Below, one piece after another: positions 1 to 17,204 of a stretch of 64,000 nt of DNA. The number at the start of each line of letters is the position of its first letter. Within the stretch, counting starts at the first letter, position 1. Made by a program: the position numbers and the translations under genes. The stretch is from assembly GCA_964017155.1 (NCBI GenBank), contig OZ024861.1:13113912-13177911 (forward strand), read 5' to 3'. The notes beneath the pieces were generated by a model. That model made no database searches. It was given only the letters and a program-made list of their open reading frames with translations, and was not told the origin of the DNA. Source of the stretch: Oasisia sp. SBJ-2009 (Eukaryota > Annelida > Polychaeta > Sabellida > Siboglinidae).

Positions 1-461
1 AGTCGTAAATTGAATTAAAGAGTAAAAATACAATTCTATATAAGGAGTTCGATTGAACAGTTCAGTCGGGGTTAAAGTGTAGAGCTCTCTGTGGGATAGG
101 ACACTATACGCTATCGACCTATACGAGCTTTCTTTGGTATGTTTTACCTGTAACGGCAGACTCCCCAAAACCTGTAATTGCAACTCCAGGAGACCTCAAA
201 TTTATGCCCGTCTCCCGACTTGAGGATCTAAAATCCACACAGCAGCGTCCCTACTAAAGCATCAAACGAGGAGACAAGCTAGAACGTTAACGTATATTTT
301 ACAGCGGTCTTTAGGAACTATTTACTAGGCTCCTACCAAGTATTCCCGATGCGCTATATTAAAAAAAAACGATTCCCAGGAAATCGAATTTACGCACGAC
401 CCACGCGCATTAAAAACAGTCAACTAATTTGCGAGCTATAACTGATATCGCGATAAAAAAA
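1..461. other. Left-edge intergenic DNA, nothing recognised
   Basis: No gene, RNA or clear repeat was recognised here. It is ordinary mixed-composition sequence ending in a short A-rich run (about 456-466) where the adjacent LINE fragment begins. Confidence 0.4.
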
Positions 462-1085
462 AAGGGCTTAGCCCTGATCCCTGGTGTAGGCAAACTTTAA
501 TGGGAAACTCGTCAGTTCTGCCATGGTTGGTTCTGACTGTTGATGCTCCATGGTGTGTTGCTTCTACTAGCCTCACTAGCTTCTCTGGGACCCTCTCCTT
601 CTCAGACACCAATACACCAGATCCATGGGCACCCTGTCATACGATTTTTTTCTTCAAATCTACGAAGGTAAAGAATAAATCTTTGTGCACTTCTCGGTGT
701 TTTTCTTGCAGTTGTTGTATGATTAATACTGCATCTGTTGTACCTTTCCCTGGACTAAATCCAAATTGCATGTTGTAGACTGTGATCAGTTTTCTGAATC
801 TGCGCTCTAGGATTTTCTCAAACATCTTCATCCCATGTTCCAGCAGCTTAATGCCTCTAAAGTTCCCATTCTAGTGGGTCCCACTTTTGCTTATATATAG
901 GGACGATCTCACTTTTCTCCCACTCTTCTGGCATCTGTTCCTTTTCCAAAACTCTCTTCAGTATTTCATGCATCGTGTCCACTCCATTCTCCCCTAGGTG
1001 TTTGATAAGGTCTATCGGGGGCCTGAGCATCCTGCAGCTTTTCCCTTCTTCATGCTCTCTGTGGCTTTCTTCACCCCTCTTCCCT
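462..1085 (-). mobile_element. RTE-like LINE, reverse transcriptase fragment (degenerate)
   Basis: Read on the minus strand from 1085 down, several frames give a non-LTR reverse transcriptase in order: KKATESMKKGKAAGCSGP, then EKEQMPEEWEKSEIVPIYK, then FEKILERRFRKLI with MQFGFSPGKGTTDAV and FFTFVDLKKK, then EKLVRLVEATHHGAS and LHQGSGLSPFFF. These are the fingers and palm blocks before the catalytic YADD. At least three frameshifts or stops interrupt it (near 1015, 870 and 635), so it is a dead fragment cut off within the RT domain at about 462. The same family recurs near 61168-62136. Assignment to the RTE clade rests on the style of these motifs. Confidence 0.8.
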
Positions 1086-1087
1086 TG

Positions 1088-4380
<3,293 letters not shown>

Positions 4381-4381
4381 T

Positions 4382-4505
<124 letters not shown>

Positions 4506-6200
4506 TTGCGAGTGGACGCAACTCCAACAGTATAATTTAATATATTATGAAGATTCGATTTCTAGAAATGGTAATGATAAATTTCGTTAGATTTGTTTTA
4601 ATGTCTACTTATTTTGTTACACCGTCCACTTATATGGCATTACGTAATTCAGGTTTTCACTCCGATTTAGCTAAATATGAACACAGAATCACGCACGGGC
4701 GGCTGGTCCGATGTCTCGTTCCAGTTATGTTTATGCCATTTGGCGAACTCATCACTGTTCGTATCTGCCCAGCGAAGGCCGGGACCACTGGGCCGGTGAA
4801 CAGCTTGCATTGACGCAGTAAAGTCGGCATTAAAACGTCACTGGTGGAACGGACGAGTTGTTGTAGCAATGACGACGGATATTAAAGACGGAAGTCCATC
4901 TGTCGAGTGTCGTCATGACGGACGCCGGTCCCAGACATCCCTCCCGTTCCCGGTCCCTGGACCCAGTCCCTCCGTCCTGGGAAGACGAGGCCCGTATTGG
5001 TTGATTGGGCAAAATGAAAATTGAGGAAGTTACCCGTAGGTCACCCTGTGGTATCTGTGATGAGAGGTTGGAACGTGGTAGCTACGTGGTTAGTATCACT
5101 TCCCAGCAACGTCGTCTGAATGTTGCTGCGTTTATTGTTAGCATGGCTCTTATGTTGCTACAATGTTGTATATTTTAACTGTGCATTTGTACTATATTTT
5201 GTATATCTGATACTTGCGTGGCAACAATTGTCATTTAATTTATGTTTCTTTCATATCATCGATTCGTAACTGTTGTCGTTGTCGGTGACGACATTATGTT
5301 GCAAATATTGGAGCAATTTTAAATAGTGCATTACGGCAGCAACAACAACAACAACAACAACAACCAATTAGGACCAAGTACCCGCACAACTATGGTCTAA
5401 TAATGATATTAGTTGAAATCGTCTGCGTGGGTGGGACTGATGACCTCCTGACTCGGACAGCTGACCGGTAATTACACGAGAAACACTTTCAACTGACCAC
5501 CGCAGTACAGAGAAGCAGACGCCATTACGACAAAACCAGCACCATAACCCGTCATTTACACCAATTATACAATTAAGCCAAACGAACAAAAAACTATCAT
5601 CGGAAAATCTCGGAGACGCGTTATCTGTCGGAGGGCGGCCCTTCAATGTCAGCTGCGCCAACATTCATCACAACACGTGTTTAAAAGCACATCAGAGTCG
5701 ACGATTTGTATGAAGCGCGTAGGAATGCGCCGTCGATTGCGTAATTCGGCTCGCACGATCGATCCACGGTACTAATTAACTTTCGACCGAATTTCGACCA
5801 GTAATTACAGGTGCCTGTCGTCTCACCTGGCTGTTGTTTTTGGGTCGACGTAACAGGCCAAGTAGGCGGACCCGGGGCGGCCTCGCGTCAAGATTGGAGG
5901 GTATTACTTTCAGCGCGACCAGGTGCGGGTCGCCGGGCATTGTGCCGAGGTGTCCCGGCTAAATGGAGTTGTGGCAGACATCCGCCCTTCGCCTAACGTC
6001 ACGTCACGTCACGTCACGCACTTGGCGATACTCGCCCCTGAAAGCTCGGCCACTACACTCGAAACACTTACGAATGTGAAATTCGCGTTTTCGTAAATAT
6101 AGCGACAACCCGGTGTGCAATGTGTCTAGGTATATGTTATACGATGTGTCAAATATGTCATATTCTTTAAACGAATCGTTTCAGTAAAGTACAAGTTCTG
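4506..6200. other. Intergenic DNA, partly CpG-rich
   Basis: No gene recognised. It contains a short (CAA)n run near 5340-5362, a CpG-rich stretch from about 5380 to 6080, and four tandem ACGTC units at 5996-6015. Short frames lack domain-like sequence. Confidence 0.45.
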
Positions 6201-7480
<1,280 letters not shown>

Positions 7481-7740
7481 GTGATGGTCGTGTGGTAGAG
7501 CGCAATCGAACCACCAACTGAACCACCGTCCCCCCGGTCAATCCCGGGGACGGTGGTTCAATCCCATCTACCGCCGTTTCGAAACTTAGGAAATTTCGTT
7601 CACCCCCACATTTGTCTGTGTCTTTCGGAAGAGACACTAAAAGCCGGTGGTCCCTTCTATCTGGTGTCTATGCCAGGGGAAGTAAAATATCCCACACAGG
7701 GGGTAAATGTGTAACCTGTAGTGGACTCACTAATTCTAGA
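7481..7740 (+). mobile_element. tRNA-derived SINE, family A, copy 1
   Basis: The head has an A-box-like GTGTGGTAGAGCG and a B-box-like GGTTCAATCCC. The body segment GTGTCTTTCGGAAGA then TATCTGGTGTCTATGCC recurs in inverse orientation at 9943-10180 and more distantly at 31480-31690. The head is odd: the GGTTCAATC region is duplicated in inverted form, giving a 15-bp stem (7519-7533 with 7546-7560). The right end is not sharply defined. Confidence 0.75.
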
Positions 7741-8300
7741 GAGAAGGACAACTCCTGCGTTAGCCCAAGTTTTGGCTGTTTGGAGGTAAACCATCTAAGA
7801 CTCGAGGTAAGATGGTGACTTTGGAGGCCCTAGTATAGTCTACTAGTCTAGTAGTATGAGTAAGTGAGCGGGAACGCTACACCCTAGCGAGATCCTAAAT
7901 AAACAAACACGCATCTTACAACCCTAAGACCAAGCAGAACATGCTAAAAGAACAGATAGATCATGAAATATTCATTGTAATGATCCAGATGACACTCATC
8001 AAAGCAGCGCGACACCTGGTGTGCAGTTGGGTGTGAAAGCAGCGCCGTCTATGAGACTCTGCTACAATCAAACGAACATATCGCAAAAATGCAAAGCTGT
8101 TGTATTTTATCAGTCGCGTGTAGACGCGTACCGCTGGACATACTCCACTCATTAACAACATATGGCGTTGTCATCATAAGTAATTTTCATGTGAAGCTGA
8201 GCACTTATAACCAAACAGATATATTTCGAATGCGTGCGTACATTTGTGTGCATGTGGGGTGGGTGTGTGTGTGCGCGCGTGCGTGCGAGTGTGCATGTAT
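7741..8300. other. Intergenic DNA, nothing recognised
   Basis: Ordinary sequence between the SINE and the hAT-like element. It ends in a short GTGCGC/TGTG-rich stretch (about 8230-8300). No gene was recognised. Confidence 0.35.
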
Positions 8301-8308
8301 GTTTGGGG

Positions 8309-9580
8309 CAGAGCTGTAACAAGTACATTTATTTTGTACTTGAGTAAAAGTAACCCTAGAAAAAGCTACTCAAGTAAAGGTAAAAGTACTTCTAAAATAA
8401 TGTACTTGAAGTACAAGTAAAAAGTAAAAATATGTACTTGAAGTAAACACAAAAGTACTTTTCTCCTGAAACTAGTTCTCACTGTTGTGAATAAAACAAA
8501 ACATTCACAATTATAATTTAGTGTGTACACGCTATGCATAAAATATAATATTTAATCCTAAGAACTATAATGATGCAGACAATACTGCGTAGGCCAACTA
8601 GGCCTACAAGCTGTATATACACCATGCTTTATTAATAATAGGCCCACAGCAACCATCGTATTCATAAGTTGAACTAGAAGTAATTCACGTTGTCATAGGT
8701 GTGTTACATCTTTCTTAAAACGTTCTTATCATCGTGGGTTATAGATGGATGTATGATTAATTTTATCCTGTGTTACTTGAAGGAGGCATTAGGTCTAGAT
8801 GAATACTTATAATAACGTGTCTTTTGAAATATGTCTTCATTTGTAATAATTACTAATTGTAACATTTATTAAAAAAACTTTAGTTAAATTAAACAGTTAC
8901 AAACACTGATCTATGTTAAAAATAAATAGAAATTATAAAGATGTGGTTCCACAAGACCGGCAGGTTTGCGGTTGGCGATAACGGGGAGCCTTCGATATAT
9001 ATAGCATGTGCAGTCCACAGTGAACATCTAAAGCTAATTAACTGTGTCAACAATGTGCAAGACACAAGAAGACAAGTAAGGCAGCTGTTTTTCATGTCTA
9101 CTCAATGCAAGGCTTTAAATAATCTCAGGGCCAATGCCATTCATGGGCATTGTTGTCTTAGAGGCCCAGTCAGGAAGTCTTGTAACACTCAGTTCAGGCT
9201 CAGCAGCACCAGTATCAGACCCCAGATTGCAATTATCTCACTGGCTTCATCAGGTGACAAAGCAAATCGTTTGTACAACTGATCTGGCCAGTCCAGGACA
9301 CTTAACATATCTGCTTGTTGTAAGTTCCGGCTGCTGTTTGTAAATAAATCTATGCTAACTGCAGACATTACCTTGCTTCCGACAGGTGCTTTGAGGACAT
9401 TTGCAAATTTAACAAAGAAATTATGAGTACTTCACTACATTTAGATAAAGTACACATATTTTGTACTTCGTTACAAGTAAAAGTACTTCCAAAAAAATGT
9501 ACTTCGTTACTCAAGAAAAGTAAACTTTTCTACTTAAGTAAAGTAACGAAGTAAAAGTACTTCGTTACATTACGGCTCTG
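8309..9580. mobile_element. Complete non-autonomous hAT-like DNA transposon
   Basis: The element is flanked by a perfect 8-bp direct repeat, GTTTGGGG at 8301-8308 and 9581-9588, the target-site duplication length typical of hAT. Its ends are inverted: CAGAGCTGTAAC on the left matches CAGAGCCGTAATGTAAC read from the right. Both subterminal regions (about 8320-8480 and 9420-9560) are dense in GTACTT/AAGTAC and AAGTAAAAGTA words, as expected for transposase-binding arrays. The 1.27 kb interior has no recognisable transposase. A 113-codon frame at 8941-9282 has no hAT motifs I can identify, so it is probably mobilised in trans. Confidence 0.88.
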
Positions 9581-9588
9581 GTTTGGGG

Positions 9589-9942
9589 GCATAGTGGACA
9601 AGAGCAATGAAAGTCCAAATGTGTATTATTATTTCTTTAAGCCACAACGCCAACAAATCAGTGTCTAACGCTATTGAGCAATAAACCGTCTTTTAGCAAT
9701 TTTGATCTAGATACGTCAACATTTCCTTCCAAGACACTCTGAAACTCTTACTCTTAGGCCAAACTTTCAAATGTTCATTTGCGATCCCACGGATGTAAAT
9801 TACGCCATCATTTGTTCAGTAGGCATGCCTAAAGCAGGCCTGAGTCTGTCATAATTAGGATATTTCCCGGGCGTTCTGTGTAACGTGACCTCTTCTCTTC
9901 TTTTCTCAGATACTGGACGGGACCCTTTGCATGCCGTTTAAA
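9589..9942. other. Intergenic DNA, nothing recognised
   Basis: Short unremarkable stretch between the hAT-like element and a SINE. Confidence 0.35.
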
Positions 9943-10180
9943 GTCCAACGAGAACTTTGAGTTCACTATAGGTTACTCATATACCCCCTGTGTGGGATCT
10001 TTTACTTCCCCGGGCATAGACACCAGATAGAAGGGATTTTAGTGTATCTTCCGAAAGACACAGGCAAACGTGGGGTGAACGAAACTGCCTAAATTTCGAA
10101 ACGGCGGTATGTGTGATTGAACCACTGTCCCCTCGATTGACAGTCCGGGGCTCTACCACGCGACCACCGCTCGCCACCAA
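9943..10180 (-). mobile_element. tRNA-derived SINE, family A, copy 2
   Basis: On the minus strand the head reads GGTCGCGTGGTAGAGC then GGTTCAATCACAC, followed by the shared body GTGTCTTTCGGAAGATACAC and TATCTGGTGTCTATGCC. It matches the copy at 7481 over most of its length but without the inverted head duplication, so it better represents the ancestral head. Confidence 0.78.
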
Positions 10181-10352
10181 GATTAAACTATTTTCACATT
10201 TTCGTCAAAAAAACAAACGCATTAAGGGGTACTCGTGGAAATAATGTCTAACTAATCTTAGGTGTTTACGTTGCGCAACCAGAAGGATTTGTATTTTCGC
10301 TGCAATTTATGATATTCATAGTTTATACAACGAGGCGAAACGTAGGTAGATA

Positions 10353-11440
<1,088 letters not shown>

Positions 11441-11445
11441 GCGGT

Positions 11446-11807
11446 ATGTGTTTGTGTGTTTACGCCAGGGTTAGCTCTGTAGATGTCACACGACTGTCAG
11501 TGATTGTGTTTGTGTGTTCACGCCAGGGTTAGCTCTGTAGATGTCACACGACTGTCAGTGATTGTGTTTGTGTGTTCACGCCAGGGTTAGCTCTGTAGAT
11601 GTCACACGACCGTCAGTGACTGTGTTTGTGTGTTCACGCCGGGATCAGCTTTGTATACGTCATACGACCGCCAGTGACTGTGTTTGTGTGTTCACTTCGG
11701 GATTAGCTCTGTAGACGTCATGCCACAGCCAGTGACTGTGTTTGTGTGTTCACGCCAGGGTTACCGCTGTAGACGTCATACGACCGTCAGTGACTGTGTT
11801 TGTGTAT

Positions 11808-11880
<73 letters not shown>

Positions 11881-11897
11881 TGCGTGTGTATGTGTAT

Positions 11898-11949
<52 letters not shown>

Positions 11950-12062
11950 TTGTGTGCGAGCGTGCGTGCGTGCGTGCGTGCGTGCGTGTTTGTGTGTTCA
12001 CGCCAGGGTTAGCTCTGTAGACGTCATGCCACCGTCAGTGACTGTGTTTGTGTTCACGCCGG
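11446..12062. repeat. 58-bp minisatellite with an internal TG microsatellite
   Basis: Units carrying TTCACGCCAGGGTTAGCTCT and TGTAGACGTCA start at exact 58-bp spacing (the CGCCAGGG phase at 11463, 11521, 11579, 11637, 11695 and 11753). A further unit at 12001 follows a TG/GTGC tract (about 11795-11990). That tract sits where each unit has TGTGTTTGTGTG, so the microsatellite looks like an expansion of that internal segment. Variant bases (gatgtcac versus gacgtcat) show the units have diverged. Confidence 0.93.
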
Positions 12063-12364
12063 GACCATCCTCCCCCTCCCGTACCCGTCGTGCCGGCACT
12101 GACCGTGATCCGACCCGGGGTCCGCCGGGACGTCGCATTAGTATCCGACACGAGCCGCGACGACGTAACCCGTGTCAGCGGCGGCGTGACATTCATCAAA
12201 GTCATCTTTATTTAATCATCTTACCTAACAACGACACAGGTCGACTGACCACTCACCCCACGAGAGGCCGCGGTCCTGGCGACCAGCTGCCCACGGCGCG
12301 ACAGTTCTCGGTAGAACGACAATCTCCCTACCGGGCGAGTGGGTCCCGGAGGGAGGTCTTTTGT
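12063..12364. other. GC-rich intergenic DNA
   Basis: A CpG-rich segment between the minisatellite and an AT-rich retroposon-like tail. No protein family was recognised in its open frame. Confidence 0.35.
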
Positions 12365-12663
12365 CACAATTGTAAAGCCTTAATTTATTTTTTAGATCTA
12401 TTTATTTTAATGTTTTAAACTACTTAATATTTTGTAATAAGCTTAGTCAAATAATCACATAAAATATGTTTTAATGTCTTAAATAATTGTAATTAGGTTT
12501 ATAGATACATATCGTATATTTTCTACATTATAATTTATATTTACGCTAATGTCTTAAAATATATATTATTTTAATCCATTTTAAGAAATATACTTTGCAT
12601 GCTTTATGTACTCTTTTCAATCTCTATGATTGCCCAGAGTGAAATAAACTATTATTATTATTA
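12365..12663 (+). mobile_element. Probable LINE/retroposon 3-prime tail ending in (ATT)n
   Basis: A very AT-rich 300-bp stretch with several repeats of the word aatgtcttaaa ends in GAGTGAAATAAACT and then (ATT)4-5. Short trinucleotide tails of this kind are typical of CR1-like non-LTR elements and of the copies at 21819 and 53750 here. No coding part is present, so the family is uncertain. Confidence 0.45.
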
Positions 12664-13100
12664 CCATTCATCGTTAAAAAGTTTTCAAATTTCATGGGGA
12701 AGATATTTGGATTTTTACATTTCATATTGTGAAATTTAATTTATTGTTTAAATTATCTTCGTATGCAGTTTGGGGTATAGGTTTTGCGACCAGAGACCGA
12801 TTGGCGACTTTTTAGTCGCCTGTCATAATTTTCACGAATAAAGTGATACCTAAATCAAGGAAAAATATATTTTAAATTACGCTAAGACCACCAGAAAAGA
12901 GAAATAAGACAATTAACTAGAAGATCAAATCATTCACGAGAGGAGTGGAGGGAGCTGGTTGCCAAGTCATCTGTGGTGCCCCAACGGTCCACTGAGACTA
13001 CGGGATAGGCAAGGCAAGGCAAATCATGCAAATGGACAAAGAGAAGGTTCAGTATAAAACGGGCTGGGCTCTCTTGTGACAGACAGTGGAGCGTATGACC
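12664..13100. other. Intergenic DNA, nothing recognised
   Basis: No gene or repeat recognised. The right part is the non-repeat flank of the following minisatellite. Confidence 0.3.
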
Positions 13101-13101
13101 C

Positions 13102-13493
13102 TTGATCTCTGGAAGGTTGTACCACATGCCCCTTGACCTCTGGAAGGTTGGACCACATGCCCCTTGACCTCTGGAAGGTTGGACCACATGCCCCTTGACC
13201 TCTGGAAGGTTGGACCACATGCCCCTTGACCTCTGGAAGGTTGGACCACATGCCCCTTGACCTCTGGAAGGTTGGACCACATGCCCCTTGACCTCTGGAA
13301 GGTTGGACCACATGCCCCTTGACCTCTGGAAGGTTGGACCACATGCCCCTTGACCTCTGGAAGGTTGGACCACATACCCCTTGACCTCTGGAAGGTTGGA
13401 CCACATGCCCCTTGACCTCTGGAAGGTTGGACCACATGCCCCTTGACCTCTGGAAGGGTGGACCACATGCCCCTTGACCTCTGGAAGGTTGTT
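13102..13493. repeat. 31-bp minisatellite, about 13 units
   Basis: Units containing TTGACCTCTGGAAGGTTGGA and CCACATGCCCC recur at exactly 31 bp (for example 13133 and 13164). Because 31 is not a multiple of three and no frame carries a stop, all three minus-strand frames stay open for 156-203 codons. They give the same 31-residue cycle in rotated phase. These frames are repeat translations, not a gene. Confidence 0.96.
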
Positions 13494-15290
13494 TTTTGAC
13501 AAGTGTCATTGGGGTGCAATTGGAAGTTTTGGGGAGCCAGAAGGTTGGTATTTTGGCGACCTTCCGAGGGTGTATTGAAAGAATTTTTGACACAACAAAC
13601 AAGTTAGATAGATGCATAAAGTAATTATGTGACACTTTGATCGAAGTACATATCTCTACAGTCTAGTGGCCTCTTCTCTCAAAAAAGTTCTAACATTTCT
13701 GGTGTCGGTCAATTATCCGAGTGAGAGAGAAAACATTGCGATGGTATTGCTTGTTTCTCTACATACGGTGGGTGTACTGGATATAAAATACTTCTTGCAA
13801 ACCGGTTATATATTGGTTAAGAGCGGTCGTTGGTTATGCTACACCGAGCGTCTGTGAATTCGACATCGTCGTCAGTTTCCCCTGTCGTCTGCAAAGCTGT
13901 CCGACACGTGGGGGGAATTCCGATGAGCTGTTTGATAGAGCGACGGAGGTGCCGGCGGATTTACGCCGGTCAGTCCTCGGGGTGTCAGCGCGGCGCCTCT
14001 GGCGTGGCCGGGAACACCGACCGAGGCCCGAGGTTGTCGGCCGCAATCGCACCGCCATCTCCCGACGCCGACGATGTCACAAGCGATGCAGAACACACAG
14101 ACATCTAAAGTCATCTTTCTCGTGGTTAATCTGCGTGCTGTCTAGTACATAAAGGTCATCTAAGCTGCACAAAGTTGAACCAGACCTGGGTAGATACCAC
14201 CAATTGGTTTCCCATAGGCGGCCATTGTAACTTTCTTTGATTTCCTGCTAGGTTTATTAATCCATGGTATTGAAAATGTCAGACATTAATTAGTCTCCAT
14301 CGACACATGTCATATATAAAATGACATATCTCTTTCTCCTACAAACCAGTCTCTAACCTGACACCCCTTCATTTTTGCTTCAATCAGCGGCCGATTGCCA
14401 ATGTTGACACATCTAGGCCAAATTACACCTGTATGCATACGCACCTTTTAACTGTCTGACAAATATCATTATTTCGCAGCTGTTTTATCACGCTACGCAG
14501 ACATATCATTTACATTCAACCAGTCCTACATTTAGTGCTTCCAGAAATTAACAAAAAGTGCACAATGCAGTTCTTATAAACAGGACTACTACTAATGGCG
14601 TAGGAATCCATTTGGTGGTATGTCCCCAGTCCCCACCTATTAGATAGGAGCTGGGACACTACCCCCCCCCCCCCCCCCCCCCACCCCCAGAGGAACCAAA
14701 CGCCCACATATCTCGTTCAATCTCGGACGTCTTGTCATTTATTATGGTAACTGTTTTAAGTTTTTATACCATCCGTGTGAGGGCGCTGTGTGTTTAAGAG
14801 CCCCAGCTCGGATGGATTAGCTTTGGTTGAACGTGCAGAACTCGAGGTTACACGAAAGACCTGTGACGTGAGCCCAAATTCACCCGGGCCAAGATTCCAT
14901 CCAGCTGATGTCCATAAAGGGTGGACGGCTTAGATGTGTGTCCCATTCCCACTGAAGAATTGCCACAACTGATAATTTTAACGAGTGCTTTGTGAAGACA
15001 TGGCTTTGTGATGATTCAAAGATCTTCATGGACATGTGGAATGTCTACACAGAAACTGACAAATGAACAAACAACCATGTTGAGGGATGGAATTCCAAAT
15101 TTGCGAAAGTTGTGGGGAAATACAATCTCAACATCTTCCAGGTTACCGTCCTACCACCACATAGCAAGAATAATTGATGACTCTTTACTTTTTGATAAAT
15201 GCAATTATTATATATTATGTACAATTAATAACGTAGTTGCCTTAAAGGAAATGTTTTGTACAAGTGTTTTATGGTATATTTTCCATTTCA
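13494..15290. other. Intergenic DNA with CpG-rich patch and poly-C run
   Basis: A CpG-rich patch occupies about 13850-14110, and a 21-base C run lies at 14662-14682. No conserved protein was recognised in the frames at 13830-14152 or 15008-15295. Confidence 0.35.
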
Positions 15291-15294
15291 AATA

Positions 15295-15572
15295 ACTGGC
15301 AATTACATTTATATACCATTCTTATGACTTTTAAAATATGTCCTTCATTAATACATTTCATGTAGAAATCTTACAATAATCTAAAATAGTTAATGCTCCC
15401 TCTTGCTGTCCCCTCCTAAATTGTGTAATTAAATAAGTAGCTATAACGGGACTAGTTTGTCTGCCAAACTTAACGAGTAGCTATAACAGGTAAAAAAATG
15501 TAGGTGTAACCGGAAGTAGCTATAACGGGAAGTAGCTATATTATACGGGAAGTGGCTATAACGGACCTAGAC
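15295..15572 (+). repeat. Dispersed repeat family with GTAGCTATAACGGGA words, copy 1
   Basis: It starts with TACATTTATATACCATTCTT and includes TTAATGCTCCCTCTTGCTGT. It ends in several close repeats of AGTAGCTATAACGGGA and a terminal GGACCTAGAC. The same order recurs at 39908-40152, with partial copies at 40165-40355 and 44465-44560. No coding capacity, terminal inverted repeats or tRNA head were seen. Confidence 0.8.
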
Positions 15573-16141
15573 CATGAAAATCACCAAAGGCTTATGATAC
15601 GAATTTCGTATAGCTAAGGCTCCGGTTAGACTTGGGTTTCATTTTTTTAGTTCTAGTCCATGTTTAAACAGGTTCTATTTCATGAAATGTAGTTCATGTG
15701 TAATAGTGTGCACATTGTCCCGTAGAAAATCGAAAAATCAAAGAAATGAATTTATGCGATTAAAATAACTTAATTATCACATCGTCGCAACAAGAACATT
15801 TTAGAAGAACGATTGATACTCGCACTTAGAGAATTCGATGCCATAATTTTATGTTGAACAAAATGTAATATATATTTGACAAATATCGGTCAATTCAGAA
15901 TATTCGCGTTTGCCGCCCCGAAAACGTAAATTATATATGCCTGCTTGTTCTCATTCACACCCACACGGGATTGACATGAGTCCAGTGTACTTTTTGTACT
16001 TTCATACAAAAGGAGTTCGACGCTACCGGTATGTTCCTCAAAAGATGCAAATATAACAACATGGTTGATGTACGAGAACAGCCAAGCTTGTTCGCACGAA
16101 AACGAAAAACAAATCTATTTATTCCGACGCATACGAACACG
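15573..16141. other. Intergenic DNA, nothing recognised
   Basis: AT-rich with no recognisable features. Confidence 0.3.
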
Positions 16142-16362
16142 CATTGTGTGTGTGTGTGTGTGTGTGTGCGTGCGCGTGCGCGTGCGCGTGTGCGTGTGTG
16201 TGTGTGTGCGTGTGCGTATGCGCGCGCGTGTGTGTGTACGTGTGTGCGTGTGTATGTTTGTGTGTGTACGTGTATGCGTGCGTTTGTTTGTGTGCGTGCG
16301 TCTGTATGTGTGCATGCGCGTGCGTGTGCGTATGCGTGTGCGTGTGCGTGTGCGTGTGTCTT
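16142..16362. repeat. Degenerate TG/GTGCGC alternating tract
   Basis: About 220 bp of nearly perfect alternating purine-pyrimidine: TG runs mixed with GTGCGC, GTGCGTAT and GTACGTGT. The open frames are compositional. Confidence 0.92.
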
Positions 16363-17204
16363 TAAATAAGTGTAATGTGTAAGTATGTGATGTATGTACA
16401 CCCCTATACGCGACACGCCGTCTCCCTAATACAACTCCCGGGAAAAGAATCAGAAGCCCCGGCCCTACGACATCGTAACAGAAGCCCTGGCAACTCGTCC
16501 GTCACCCCGGCAGTCGCCGTGTCGCTCCCCGTCACGCCGCCGCGTCTAGTTTACACATCGTCAAAGTTTCGCCCGTCAACGGAACAATGCCTTATTATAT
16601 CTGCGTCGTCGCGGTACCGACCAGCCCAGCACTCGGAGGTGGCTGCCAGCGCCTATAAATACACGCACAACGTCCGGGACTGGCCGGGCGAACAAAGCCA
16701 CGACGACGACAAACCGGCGTCGCCTCCGAACCTGTCACGGGCTTGATCGATGTGTCCGGAGACAACTGGCGCAGGTTTGAAGTTCGCTGTTCAAACGCAT
16801 TCTAAGGAGTCGACGCCGGCCACGTGACGCGAGCGTCGTCACGGTCACACTTGTCGTGACGTCATGGATGTTACGCGTCTAACCGCGGTCGCATGGTAAT
16901 GTTAAAGATATAAAATATGGGTACGTTATTATATATAATAATTTTATAATATTATTCAAGCTATTATTTTTTCTTTCTTCTTTCTAAGTAACATGTTCTC
17001 ATATCCGTCCATTGTGGATAATAACGTAGCTGGTTGAGGCGAAAGCTAAAGTTCCGTTCAGCAACATCTGGACTCGTTAAATCTTCCGTTATCCGAGCGA
17101 CAGTCGTCATTACATGTTTAACAGTTTATTTGGTATAACATCGTGGCCGTCGGTGGCTGTTTTCCCACCGTTTTCCCTCTTCGTCGCCAACTGTTCTTAT
17201 AGGT
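16363..17204. other. CpG-rich intergenic segment
   Basis: About 16400-16880 is rich in CpG and CGTCACG-type words and then becomes AT-rich. It could be an unmethylated regulatory segment, but no motif set decides this. No gene was recognised. Confidence 0.35.
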
